Origin: a candidate division WOR-3 bacterium | GTDB lineage: Bacteria; Hydrothermota; Tepidihabitantia; SM23-42; JAOAFX01 | Length of the DNA stretch: 33,498 nt | Direction of reading: 5' to 3' | NCBI GenBank assembly: GCA_039802205.1 | Contig: JBDRWD010000023.1 | Location: 1 to 33,498, forward strand | In this document: piece by piece, positions 6,344 through 15,115 of the stretch | How positions within the stretch are numbered: position 1 is the first letter of the stretch | How the letters are laid out: each line of letters begins with the position of its first letter | Translations under genes and position numbers: made by a program | The notes under the pieces: model-generated | What the model was told of the DNA's origin: nothing | Database searches by the model: none | The model's input: the letters and a program-made list of their open reading frames with translations, nothing else

Positions 6344-7965
6344 AAAAAATAAAAGTTTTCAATGCCCTGCTTTTTACCCTTTCTTTGATTTTCTTCGGTT
6401 ACATCTTTTTTATTCAATGCATTCGCTACCGCTACTACCAGGATATTTCCCGGCGTGCGCATCAAAAAAAGATGATTCTTTACGGCGCACGGGGTAATAT
6501 TTTTGACCGTAATGCCGTTCCTTTAGCACTATCCGAACCATGCTTTTCGATCTTCTGTACTCCTCTTTATTCACGGAATAAAGAAAAATTGATTCGAAGT
6601 ATTGCTCAGATATCGGAAAGACCATGGAGCGAGATTAAAAATTTAGTGGAAAAGAAAAAATTTTTCTGGATTGAGAGAAAGGTGAGTTTGAAAAAGCGCG
6701 ATGAATATCTTCATTTGGATGACCCGAGCATCGGTTATACCCACGATTTGAATCGTATCTATAATATGCCTGAAATCTTCGGCAGTCTTATCGGTAAATG
6801 CAGCATTGATAATCAAGGTCTGGAAGGTTTGGAATTATTTTTTGACGAAGTACTTGCGGGTAAAAGCGGTTTCATCATTTATCAGAAAGAACCAGATGGA
6901 GATTTCTTCCCTTACTATCGTTATCCAGAAAAAGTGCCGATACCGGGAAGGGATTTATACCTGACAATTGATTTCCAGTTTCAAACAATCCTTTATTCTA
7001 ATCTGATGGCATGTTTGGAAAACGAACAGGCTCGTGGTGCGGCAGGGTTGATCATTAATCCCAAAACCGGAGAGATTCTGGCGATGGTGAGTATCAATGC
7101 TGATATTAAAGAACGCAATTTAACAATTTGTGATGAGTTTGAACCCGGCTCGACATTCAAATTTCTGGGATTGGTTTATGCCCTCCAGACCGGGATAAAA
7201 GAGAATGAAAGATTTGATACCCATGGCGGTAAGATAACAATTGCAAACCATACCATTCATGATTATAAAAATTTAGGCACTTTGACCCTTCGCCAGGCGA
7301 TTGCCCATTCTAGCAATGTGGTTATGGTGGAACTATCAAAGAGGTTCGATCAAGAAAGTTTTTTACTCCTGATAAAAGATTTCGGCTTTACTCAACCCAC
7401 GGGCATAGAATTACCGGGCGAGGCACGCGGACGATTGATGAAAGAAAAGAATCTTAATGACCTGGAATTTGCAACTTTACTCTTTGGTCAGGGTATTACC
7501 TGTACCTTACTCCAGCTGGCGATGGCTTACCAGGCTGTTGCCAATCATGGGGTTTTGAATAAACCCTATCTTATTAAAAAGATAATGGATCGTAGCCGGG
7601 TGCTTTATCAAGCAAAACCCCTGCGCATCCGGCGGGTCATGGATGAGGAAATTGCCCGTAAGGTTACCGATATTTTATGCAGTGTCGTGGAAGAAGGTAG
7701 CGGCATTGAGGCAAAAATTGAGGGGATGAAGATCGCCGGTAAAACCGGGACCGCCCAAAAAGCTATTGATGGGAAATATTCAAATTCCGCGGTCATCGCG
7801 ACATTCATCGGGTATTTTCCAGCCGAAAACCCAGAATATCTTGTGGCGCTGCTTGTTGATGAACCGAAAAAAGGTGCCTGGGCTGGCACGATTGTTGCTC
7901 CGGTATTTAAAAAGGTTGCCCAGAGTATCTGCCAACTCACAAATTTGCAGTATGCGATTAAGTGA
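6340..7965 (+). CDS. ftsI: Septal peptidoglycan transpeptidase FtsI (PBP3)
   Basis: This class B penicillin-binding protein cross-links septal peptidoglycan with FtsW. A short cytoplasmic tail and one membrane segment (about residues 8-26) are followed by the pedestal region with 'GARGNIFDRNAVPLA' (about 49-63). The transpeptidase domain has all three active-site motifs: S271-T-F-K274 (acylated Ser271), S324-S-N326 and K468-T-G470. At 541 aa it is close to typical. There is no C-terminal PASTA repeat, so it is of the FtsI rather than the SpoVD type. The start overlaps ftsL by four bases and the stop lies 14 bases into murE. One conserved Glu-rich loop ('YSNSAVIATFIGYFPAENPEY') follows the KTG motif as expected. 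Confidence 0.95.
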   Translation: MKKIKVFNALLFTLSLIFFGYIFFIQCIRYRYYQDISRRAHQKKMILYGARGNIFDRNAVPLALSEPCFSIFCTPLYSRNKEKLIRSIAQISERPWSEIKNLVEKKKFFWIERKVSLKKRDEYLHLDDPSIGYTHDLNRIYNMPEIFGSLIGKCSIDNQGLEGLELFFDEVLAGKSGFIIYQKEPDGDFFPYYRYPEKVPIPGRDLYLTIDFQFQTILYSNLMACLENEQARGAAGLIINPKTGEILAMVSINADIKERNLTICDEFEPGSTFKFLGLVYALQTGIKENERFDTHGGKITIANHTIHDYKNLGTLTLRQAIAHSSNVVMVELSKRFDQESFLLLIKDFGFTQPTGIELPGEARGRLMKEKNLNDLEFATLLFGQGITCTLLQLAMAYQAVANHGVLNKPYLIKKIMDRSRVLYQAKPLRIRRVMDEEIARKVTDILCSVVEEGSGIEAKIEGMKIAGKTGTAQKAIDGKYSNSAVIATFIGYFPAENPEYLVALLVDEPKKGAWAGTIVAPVFKKVAQSICQLTNLQYAIK

Positions 7966-9385
7966 ACTGATAAATGGCTTAAATTGCCGGATTTATAATT
8001 TCAAAGACATCCGGATTGACTCACTCGAATATGATTCGCGCCGGGTAAAACCGGGGGCATTCTTTATTGCTATAAAAGGTAGTAAATACGATGGCCATGA
8101 ATTTGTGAAGGAGGCCGAAAGATTAGGCGCGGCAGCAATTGCTACCCAGCGCAAGGTGGCAAGTGTTCTACCCCAGGTTGTCTTTCCAGATACACGGGCG
8201 GTGCTGGGTAAGATTGCCCGCAATTTTTATGGAGATTTTGCCGGTCTCTTGCTCATTGGTGTCACCGGGACCAATGGAAAGACGACCACAACCTTTTTGA
8301 TTCATTCAATCCTCAAAGCCGCCGGACTGGCGCCGGGTTTGATCGGCACGATATATTATCTGGGGCAGGAAAAGATTAAAGCCGAGCGCACCACCCCGGA
8401 GAGTCTGGATATATTTAAATTGATCGCTAATTTCCAGAAAAATGGACTGCGAAGCGTGGTGATGGAAGTTTCGTCCCATGCCCTGGCACTGAAAAGGGTT
8501 GAAGAATTAAGGTATCGGGTTGCCGTCTTCACCAATCTTTCACAGGACCATCTCGATTTCCATAAGACAATGGCGGAATACAAAAAGGCAAAGTTTCATC
8601 TCTTTGACCTTTTGCATGAGCAGGGTGTGGCTGTTTATAATTACGATGATCCGGTTGCAGATGAGATTAGAAAACTGAATCTTCCTATGACCTTGAATTA
8701 TGGGTTTAATAAAGAAGCAGTGATACATGGTGAGATTATCAATGATGAACTTTCGGGTTTAGCAATGAATATTTTTTATCAGGAGAAAAAAATACCGATT
8801 TATTCCAAACTTATTGGAGCGTATAATGGTTATAACATCTTAGCAAGTTTTGCGGTGGGGGTCGCATTAAAAATTGATTTTGAAACAATCCGAAAGGGTA
8901 TTGCATCGCTTGAGGGCGTCCGGGGAAGATTGGAACGCGTAGCAGATAATATCTTTGTGGATTTCGCTCATACTCCGGTGGCTCTGGGCAATTTGTTGAG
9001 GTCCTTACGTAAATACACCACGGGTAGATTAATAATTGTCTTCGGCTGTGGTGGTGATCGGGATAAGGAAAAACGGCCCCAGATGGGATCGATTGCCAGT
9101 GCCCATGCCGATCTGGTAATTCTCACTTCAGATAATCCTCGCAGCGAAGATCCAGACCAGATCATCAGGGATATCGCGGCAGGAATAAAAGATGATAATT
9201 TTAACATCATCACCGATAGAAGAGCAGCGATTGAATACGGTATAAGGGTGAAAAAACCCGAAGATATTCTGGTGATTGCCGGTAAGGGACACGAGGAGTA
9301 CCAGATAATCAAAGACCAGATAATTCCATTTGATGATGCCCAAGTGGTGCGGGAAATTTTAGGAATAAAAGATTATGCAAGTTGA
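7952..9385 (+). CDS. murE: UDP-MurNAc-L-Ala-D-Glu:meso-diaminopimelate ligase MurE
   Basis: MurE adds the third stem amino acid in the cytoplasm using ATP. The open frame reaches back to 7766, but the family N-terminus begins at ATG 7952 ('MRLSELINGL'); the extension would lie entirely inside ftsI. The 477-residue protein has the Mur N-domain with 'DSRRVKPGAFFIAIKG', the P-loop 'GVTGTNGKTTTT' and the substrate loop 'TTPESLD'. D394-N-P-R397 is the motif that in characterised MurE enzymes selects meso-diaminopimelate over lysine. Peptidoglycan is therefore predicted to be the DAP type. No good Shine-Dalgarno is visible; translation probably depends on coupling to ftsI. Confidence 0.95.
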   Translation: MRLSELINGLNCRIYNFKDIRIDSLEYDSRRVKPGAFFIAIKGSKYDGHEFVKEAERLGAAAIATQRKVASVLPQVVFPDTRAVLGKIARNFYGDFAGLLLIGVTGTNGKTTTTFLIHSILKAAGLAPGLIGTIYYLGQEKIKAERTTPESLDIFKLIANFQKNGLRSVVMEVSSHALALKRVEELRYRVAVFTNLSQDHLDFHKTMAEYKKAKFHLFDLLHEQGVAVYNYDDPVADEIRKLNLPMTLNYGFNKEAVIHGEIINDELSGLAMNIFYQEKKIPIYSKLIGAYNGYNILASFAVGVALKIDFETIRKGIASLEGVRGRLERVADNIFVDFAHTPVALGNLLRSLRKYTTGRLIIVFGCGGDRDKEKRPQMGSIASAHADLVILTSDNPRSEDPDQIIRDIAAGIKDDNFNIITDRRAAIEYGIRVKKPEDILVIAGKGHEEYQIIKDQIIPFDDAQVVREILGIKDYAS

Positions 9386-10652
9386 GATAATGCTTAAAAA
9401 GGCATTGAAGGTAATGAAGGGAAGGTCTCGCAATATAAGAGATGATTTTATTCGGGGAGTAAGTATTGATTCCCGAACACTCCAGCCCGGAGAGATATTT
9501 TTTGCCCTTAAGGGCGAAAATACCGATGGGCATAACTATACCGGCGCCGCGGTCAAAAAAGGAGCCCTGGCGGTAGTAGTGCAGAGGGAAACCCAGGTGC
9601 CGAAGGAGATTATGGTTGATGATACACTTTTTGCCCTGGGTGAACTGGCGATTTATTACCGGAGTTTTTTTGATGTCCCGGTCGTTGCTATTACCGGGAC
9701 CAACGGAAAGACCACTGTGAAAAATTTAATCGCTCAAATCCTCGCGTGTAAGTATAAGGTCCTCTGGACAAAAAAAAGTTATAACTCGCTCATCGGTTTA
9801 CCTTTGATGATATTTGAGATTTCGGGTACGGAAGATTATGTGGTACTGGAGATGGGAACCAGCAATCCCGGAGAGATAAAAAGATTGTGTGAGATAAGCA
9901 AACCGTTTGTCGGCATTATTACCAATGTAGGACCCGGACATCTCAAGGGATTGGGTTCTATTGAGGGTGTGAGAAAGGAGAAAGTTACCCTGATTGAATC
10001 ATTACCACCAAAAGGGATGGGATTTGTGGGCCCAGGTGTTGGGGTGATGAATAAAAATAATGTATGGAATTTTTCTTTTGATAATATTACAAATGTTTGT
10101 ATTGACGAATTCGGTTCCCGCTTTATTTTTGATAATACCGAATTCTATACACCCCTCCTCGGTTTGAACAACATCTACAATTGTTATATTGCCCTTGCAG
10201 TAACCGAAAAACTGGGGGTGGAAAGAGAAAAACAAAAAGCAGTTTTAAAACAAATACGACCCGAAAGAGGAAGAATGGAACCAATAAGGCAGGGGGATTT
10301 ACTAATAATTGATGACAGTTACAATGCTAATCCAGTCTCTATGAAAGCGGCTTTGGATTTCGTCCGGGGGTTAAAACGGAAAAAAATATTGATACTTGGT
10401 GACATGTTGGAACTGGGCGAAGCCGCTGAAAGATATCATCGGGAAATTGGAAACTATGCGCGGGATTGTGGAGATCTCCTTCTGACCTTAGGAACTGATG
10501 CAATAAACTATGGAGGGTTGCACTTTGATGATCGTGACAGATTGGTGAACTATTTATGCGGGATCTTAAAGGGAAATGAAGTGATACTGGTAAAGGCGTC
10601 GCGGGCCATGCACTTTGAGGAAATAGTACAAAAAATTTTACGGAGGATATAG
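9375..10652 (+). CDS. murF: UDP-MurNAc-tripeptide:D-Ala-D-Ala ligase MurF
   Basis: MurF completes the UDP-MurNAc-pentapeptide by adding D-Ala-D-Ala. The 425-residue protein shows the N-domain 'GVSIDSRTLQPGEIFFALKG', the P-loop 'ITGTNGKTTVKN', 'ILEMG'-type motif ('VVLEMGTSNPGEIKRL') and the C-domain 'DDSYNANPVSMKAAL' and 'ILGDMLELG'. The length is close to E. coli (452). ATG 9375 starts 11 bases inside murE; a second in-frame ATG at 9390 with GAG four to six bases upstream is an alternative that would shorten it by five residues. No ddl gene for making D-Ala-D-Ala is in the window. Confidence 0.95.
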   Translation: MQVEIMLKKALKVMKGRSRNIRDDFIRGVSIDSRTLQPGEIFFALKGENTDGHNYTGAAVKKGALAVVVQRETQVPKEIMVDDTLFALGELAIYYRSFFDVPVVAITGTNGKTTVKNLIAQILACKYKVLWTKKSYNSLIGLPLMIFEISGTEDYVVLEMGTSNPGEIKRLCEISKPFVGIITNVGPGHLKGLGSIEGVRKEKVTLIESLPPKGMGFVGPGVGVMNKNNVWNFSFDNITNVCIDEFGSRFIFDNTEFYTPLLGLNNIYNCYIALAVTEKLGVEREKQKAVLKQIRPERGRMEPIRQGDLLIIDDSYNANPVSMKAALDFVRGLKRKKILILGDMLELGEAAERYHREIGNYARDCGDLLLTLGTDAINYGGLHFDDRDRLVNYLCGILKGNEVILVKASRAMHFEEIVQKILRRI

Positions 10653-10653
10653 T

Positions 10654-11739
10654 ATGCTTTACTTACTTTTATATCCCTTAAAGGAAGTCTTTGGACCATT
10701 TCGGTTATTTGGTTATATAACTTTCCGGGCAGCCTATGCATTAATTATGGCAATTTTAATTGTGCTCTGGATGGGCAATTATTTCACCAACTTAATGAAA
10801 AGAAAAGCAATCACCCAGAAAATCCGGGAAGAAGTTCCCAAACATCATAAGGCTAAGGAAGGGACACCCTCCATGGGAGGATTGATGATTCTGCTCTCAA
10901 TAATAACTTCGGTATTACTTTTTGCGGATCTTTCCAACACCAATATTTTGATTTTAATAATCGCAACGGTTTATTTTGGGATATTGGGATTTGTTGATGA
11001 TTATATCAAGATTTTTAAAAATAAACCCAGAGGTTTGTCAATACGCACCAAACTTCTCTTCCAAATTATCTTCGGGTTGGCTTTGGGTGTTTATTTGTAT
11101 TGCTACGGACCGGCGGACTATAATACCAAGACCAATCTATTATTTTTGAAAAATTATGTAGTAAATTTCGGGATTTTTTATCCGTTATTTGTGGCTTTGG
11201 TTGCGGTAGGCACATCAAATGGTGTGAATCTCACTGATGGTCTTGATGGTCTGGCCGCCGGACTTTTGGGGATCAGTGGCTTAGCATATACTGCGTTAGC
11301 TTATGCAAGTGGCCATAGTGGAATAAGCAGCTACCTCAATATTATCTTTATCAAAAATGGCGGGGAGGTGGCAGTTTTTTGTGCCGCAATGGTGGGGGCG
11401 CTGTTGGGATTTTTGTGGTTCAATGCCTATCCGGCACAGATCTTTATGGGTGATACTGGTTCTTTAAGTTTAGGGGCAATACTGGGCACCGTTGCCATTC
11501 TTATCAAACATGAGTTCCTCCTGATCTTTGTCGGTGGAGTATTCGTTATTGAAGTGCTCTCAGTGGCCCTCCAGATAATCTATTTTCGCAGGACAAAGGG
11601 TAAAAGATTGTTTTTAATGGCTCCTCTGCATCATCATTACGAGTTAAAGGGACTAGCGGAACCAAAAATTGTTGTCCGTTTCTGGATTGTGGGCATCATC
11701 TTCCTGATGCTCGCCCTTTCTACATTGAAAATCCGATGA
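10654..11739 (+). CDS. mraY: Phospho-MurNAc-pentapeptide translocase MraY
   Basis: MraY transfers phospho-MurNAc-pentapeptide to undecaprenyl phosphate at the inner membrane, making lipid I. The 361-residue protein has about ten membrane helices and all the diagnostic motifs: 'GTPSMGGLMIL' in the first cytoplasmic loop, the 'GFVDDYIKI' Asp pair, 'NLTDGLDGLAAG', 'FMGDTGSLSLGA' and the 'PLHHHYELKG' loop. GGAGG lies about eight bases before the ATG, and murF ends one base upstream. The stop overlaps murD as ATGA. Confidence 0.97.
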   Translation: MLYLLLYPLKEVFGPFRLFGYITFRAAYALIMAILIVLWMGNYFTNLMKRKAITQKIREEVPKHHKAKEGTPSMGGLMILLSIITSVLLFADLSNTNILILIIATVYFGILGFVDDYIKIFKNKPRGLSIRTKLLFQIIFGLALGVYLYCYGPADYNTKTNLLFLKNYVVNFGIFYPLFVALVAVGTSNGVNLTDGLDGLAAGLLGISGLAYTALAYASGHSGISSYLNIIFIKNGGEVAVFCAAMVGALLGFLWFNAYPAQIFMGDTGSLSLGAILGTVAILIKHEFLLIFVGGVFVIEVLSVALQIIYFRRTKGKRLFLMAPLHHHYELKGLAEPKIVVRFWIVGIIFLMLALSTLKIR

Positions 11740-13037
11740 AGGTCTTGCTTTTAGGTTTAGGAAGGGCTAATCTTAATGTGGCACGTTATTTGCTGGGTAG
11801 AGAGAATGAGGTATTTCTTTACGAGGAAAACCTGAATAATTTGAGTGCCGAAGCACGCCTATTGCTCACTGAGGGAAAGATAAAAGAATATCAAGAAATC
11901 GATTATGACTTGGTTGTCTGTTCACCAGGTTTCCCCGATGCCAAACCCATTCTTCAGCATCTGCGTCAGAAAGGGTTGCGAATCATTGATGAAACAGAAT
12001 TTACCTTCAGTAATTTAAAAAATCCCCGAGTGATTGCCATAACCGGGACTAACGGTAAGAGTACTACTGCAGCACTGATAAGCAGTATTCTTGGTGCTGC
12101 GGGCTTCAAAAATTTTTTGGGTGGTAACATTGCACCCGGAATGCCCTTTTCTGCAGCACTCTTTGCCGAACCCTATGATTTTTATGTTATTGAAATGTCG
12201 TCATTCCAGTTGCTGCGGATAAACACTTTCCATCCGTTGATTGCCATGCTCACCAATATTGCAGTTGATCATCTCAACTGGCATAAAGATTTAAACGAAT
12301 ACTTCATGGCTAAAAAAAGAATTTTTATGAATCAAGATGAGCACGATTATGCAGTATTGAATTATGATGATGAAGGAGTTCGTTCCCTGGCAAACGAGAT
12401 AAAAGCACGAGTGGTTTTTTTTGGCACCCAATGTCACGATGGAGCATGGGTAAACGGGGTAATACATTTTGCAAATGAAGAGATAATGACCAGTGAAGAA
12501 ATTCCTCTGGTGGGGTTCCATAATCGGCTGAATGTCCTGGCTGCAATAGCCACCGCCAAGATTTTAGAAATCCCGAATGAATTCATACAAAAGGGGATAA
12601 AACAATTTAAAACTCTGCCCCATCGCCTTGAAGACCTTGGAATTATTAACGGTATAAGGTATATCAACAATTCGATGAGTACCAATGAAGCATCGGCGAT
12701 TGCTTCTTTCCGGGCGATACCTGGGAATAAGGTTGTTATCGTTGGGGGAAGAAGCAAGGGAGATCCGGCTCTTAATTATCTCCAGATCCTGATTGCCGAA
12801 GCAAAAGGCGTGGTAATTCTCGGGGAGAACGCACAGGATATCGCCCGATTCTTTATTCAAAATGGATTTCTAAAATATGCGATTGCTCAGAACATGGATG
12901 AAGCTATTGCGTGGGCGCGAAAATTTGCTCAGCCTGGCGATGTGATCATGCTCAATCCGGGTTTTGCTTCCTTCGGGCATTTTCGTGATTTTCAAGAAAG
13001 AGGCGAGGCATTCAAAAATGGTATATTCAAGGATTGA
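11736..13037 (+). CDS. murD: UDP-MurNAc-L-alanine:D-glutamate ligase MurD
   Basis: MurD adds D-Glu as the second stem residue. The 433-residue protein begins with a small Rossmann-like N-domain ('LLLGLGRANLNVARYL'), then the ATP site 'AITGTNGKSTTAAL' (about residues 104-116), 'VIEMSSFQL' and 'NIAVDHLNWH', and ends with the C-domain 'INNSMSTNEASAIASF', 'VIVGGRSKGDP' and 'LNPGFASFGHF'. The usual 'NDSKATN' motif reads N-N-S-M-S-T-N, replacing the Asp and the Lys-Ala pair; the Lys is a common but not universal feature. It overlaps ftsW by 20 bases. Confidence 0.94.
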   Translation: MKVLLLGLGRANLNVARYLLGRENEVFLYEENLNNLSAEARLLLTEGKIKEYQEIDYDLVVCSPGFPDAKPILQHLRQKGLRIIDETEFTFSNLKNPRVIAITGTNGKSTTAALISSILGAAGFKNFLGGNIAPGMPFSAALFAEPYDFYVIEMSSFQLLRINTFHPLIAMLTNIAVDHLNWHKDLNEYFMAKKRIFMNQDEHDYAVLNYDDEGVRSLANEIKARVVFFGTQCHDGAWVNGVIHFANEEIMTSEEIPLVGFHNRLNVLAAIATAKILEIPNEFIQKGIKQFKTLPHRLEDLGIINGIRYINNSMSTNEASAIASFRAIPGNKVVIVGGRSKGDPALNYLQILIAEAKGVVILGENAQDIARFFIQNGFLKYAIAQNMDEAIAWARKFAQPGDVIMLNPGFASFGHFRDFQERGEAFKNGIFKD

Positions 13038-14079
13038 CCATATTCTCCTGCTCACTGTTATCGTGCTCCTCGTACTGGGTTCGATTTTCGTATTTTCTTC
13101 ATCTTATTTTCAAGCCTTGCGGCAGGGCGAGAGCACCTTGTACTATCTCATCGGTCATATCAAGCGGCTGCTGGTGGCGTTGCTTTTTTTCTGTGCGGGA
13201 TTGTTAATTCCGTTGGATAAGTATCAGCGGTTGATCTTCCCTGGTTTCCTTTTACTTTTGTTGATATTAATCTTCACCATTGTGATGGGTAAGATGCAAT
13301 ACGGGGCGAAAAGGAGTATATTCATATCATCCTTTGGTATTCAAATTTCAGAATTTGTTCGGGTCTGGATTGTGTTCTTTTTGGCAAACTTTTTTACCCG
13401 CCATCCGGATACCGCCAATAAAGGCAAAGGGATGATAATTGCCACTCTCCTTCCTATGTTCTTAATAATCTTGGTAGCGGCGCAACCTTCGATCTCCGTA
13501 GCGATAATCACCTTTTTAACACTGGTGAGCATGATGATTTATAGTGAGGCAAAATTAAAATTTTTGATGCCGGTGATTCTGATCGGCGTCCTGCTTTTTG
13601 TAGTCGCGGTTCTGCTCTATCCTCATGTCCGGCTGCGTCTTTTCAGTTTTATATCCAATCCTACTTATCAGGTCCGGCAGTCATTGATTGCTATCGGAAG
13701 TGGGGGATTGCTGGGTCGAGGAATTGGTGCCGGAATTCAAAAGTTTCTCTTTCTGCCCCGCATCCACAATGATTTTATATTTGCGCATATTGCGGAGGAA
13801 ACAGGTTTTATGGGGACTTTTATAGTTTTTTTGCTTTACTGGGAGATATTCCTGCGGGGTATATCAATCGCCCAATCTGTAGTGGATGAATTCGCCAGAC
13901 TGGTGGTGATGGGTTTGAATACTACTATTTTCCTTATCTTTCTTGTGCATGTGGGGGTGAGTATTGGACTTTTGCCTCCCACTGGTATTCCCCTGCCATT
14001 CGTTTCTTACGGTGGATGGTCGCTTTGTGCCAATCTTTTTTCGATGGGTATAATTTTGCAGATTTCTCGGATGGGGTGA
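13018..14079 (+). CDS. ftsW: Septal peptidoglycan glycosyltransferase FtsW
   Basis: FtsW is the SEDS-family polymerase that joins lipid II into septal glycan strands with FtsI. The start chosen is ATG 13018, with AGAGGCGAGG about 8-17 bases upstream; a longer reading from 12964 would lie inside murD. The 353-residue protein has about ten membrane helices. Family motifs include 'YGAKRSI' for the usual 'NGARRWI' region, 'SNPTYQVRQSLIAIGSGGLLGRGIG', 'RIHNDFIFAHIAEETGFMG' and 'GLLPPTGIPLPFVSYGG'. The last motif continues with Trp instead of the usual Ser. Placement between murD and murG supports FtsW rather than RodA. Confidence 0.94.
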   Translation: MVYSRIDHILLLTVIVLLVLGSIFVFSSSYFQALRQGESTLYYLIGHIKRLLVALLFFCAGLLIPLDKYQRLIFPGFLLLLLILIFTIVMGKMQYGAKRSIFISSFGIQISEFVRVWIVFFLANFFTRHPDTANKGKGMIIATLLPMFLIILVAAQPSISVAIITFLTLVSMMIYSEAKLKFLMPVILIGVLLFVVAVLLYPHVRLRLFSFISNPTYQVRQSLIAIGSGGLLGRGIGAGIQKFLFLPRIHNDFIFAHIAEETGFMGTFIVFLLYWEIFLRGISIAQSVVDEFARLVVMGLNTTIFLIFLVHVGVSIGLLPPTGIPLPFVSYGGWSLCANLFSMGIILQISRMG

Positions 14080-14083
14080 TAAA

Positions 14084-15115
14084 ATGCAAAAGATTTTAAT
14101 CATTATTGCGGGAATAGGCACTGGCGGTCATTACTTCCCTGCGGTGGTGGTAGCAAAAGAATTTATGGAGAATAACTATCCCACCATTTTCTTGGCCCGT
14201 AAAGGTTATCCTGAAGAGCGGGTTGCTCAGAGATATAATTTAAAACTCTTTTATATCTCTCCACGCCCTTATTATGGCAAATCAATCGTAAATAAGTTAT
14301 GGGCGATAGAGAGAGTTTTTGAGTCGGTTTTGAGATTGCACAGTCTAACGAAAAAATGCGCGGGCATTTCTTTTGGTGGATTCGGTTCTTTACCTTTGAT
14401 TGTCTCCTGTATGATCAATAATCAACCATTCTTTTTATTTGAGCCCAACACCATTCCTGGACGGACCACGCGCATGTTCTCCCGGTTTGCTCGAAAGATA
14501 TTTCTGGGTTTACCGAGTGTTATGAATTTGTGCGGAAATAGTGTTATCAGTGGTATCCCGGTAAGAGAAGAATTTAAACAGGCTAAGGAAAAGACTGTGC
14601 ACACGGGAACGAAGACCGTCCTTTTTATGGGAGGGAGTCAGGGGGCAAGAAGATTGAACGAAATCGCCTTGCGTTTTCAACGGATTTTACCCGAGAATTA
14701 TAAAATTATCATCATCAGTGGCCAACGGGATTTTGAGTGGGTAAATGAGGCAAAAGATTTCCGGACCGAAGTAATTTCTTTTACGACTGAGCCCTGGGAG
14801 ATAATAAGCCAGGCGGATGTGGTCGTCTCCCGGGCTGGCGCCCTGAGTGGCTACGAACTTTTGTTAATGAAAAAAAAGGTGATATTCATTCCTTTTCCTT
14901 ATGCCATTGATAACCATCAGTTTTACAATGCTCAATACTTCTGCCGGATGCCCAATATCCGCATGATTGAGGAAAAGGATTTGAATGAGGAGAAACTTCT
15001 GAAAATGGTACAAGAACTAATGAATCTTCCAGAAATTGAGAAGGAAGGAGGTTTGATTGTCAGGAATGATGCAGAGAAAATCATCGTGGAATATGTGCGG
15101 AGAGAATTACGATGA
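14084..15115 (+). CDS. murG: Lipid II synthase MurG (UDP-GlcNAc transferase)
   Basis: MurG adds GlcNAc to lipid I on the inner face of the membrane. The 343-residue GT28/GT-B protein has the N-terminal glycine loop 'GIGTGGHYFPAVVVA', the lipid-facing 'GISFGGFGSLPLIVS', the second-domain loop 'GGSQGARRLN' and the nucleotide-sugar site 'VVSRAGALSGYELLL' followed by 'IPFPYAIDNHQFYNA'. The first loop has Gly-Ile-Gly in place of the common Gly-Gly. It starts four bases after the ftsW stop and overlaps murC as ATGA. Confidence 0.95.
   Translation: MQKILIIIAGIGTGGHYFPAVVVAKEFMENNYPTIFLARKGYPEERVAQRYNLKLFYISPRPYYGKSIVNKLWAIERVFESVLRLHSLTKKCAGISFGGFGSLPLIVSCMINNQPFFLFEPNTIPGRTTRMFSRFARKIFLGLPSVMNLCGNSVISGIPVREEFKQAKEKTVHTGTKTVLFMGGSQGARRLNEIALRFQRILPENYKIIIISGQRDFEWVNEAKDFRTEVISFTTEPWEIISQADVVVSRAGALSGYELLLMKKKVIFIPFPYAIDNHQFYNAQYFCRMPNIRMIEEKDLNEEKLLKMVQELMNLPEIEKEGGLIVRNDAEKIIVEYVRRELR

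Noticed and set aside
7766-7951. 62-residue N-terminal extension of MurE
   Set aside because: It lies entirely within ftsI in another frame, and the family N-terminus begins at ATG 7952.
12964-13017. 18-residue N-terminal extension of FtsW
   Set aside because: It overlaps murD, and ATG 13018 has a better ribosome site and gives the expected N-terminus.
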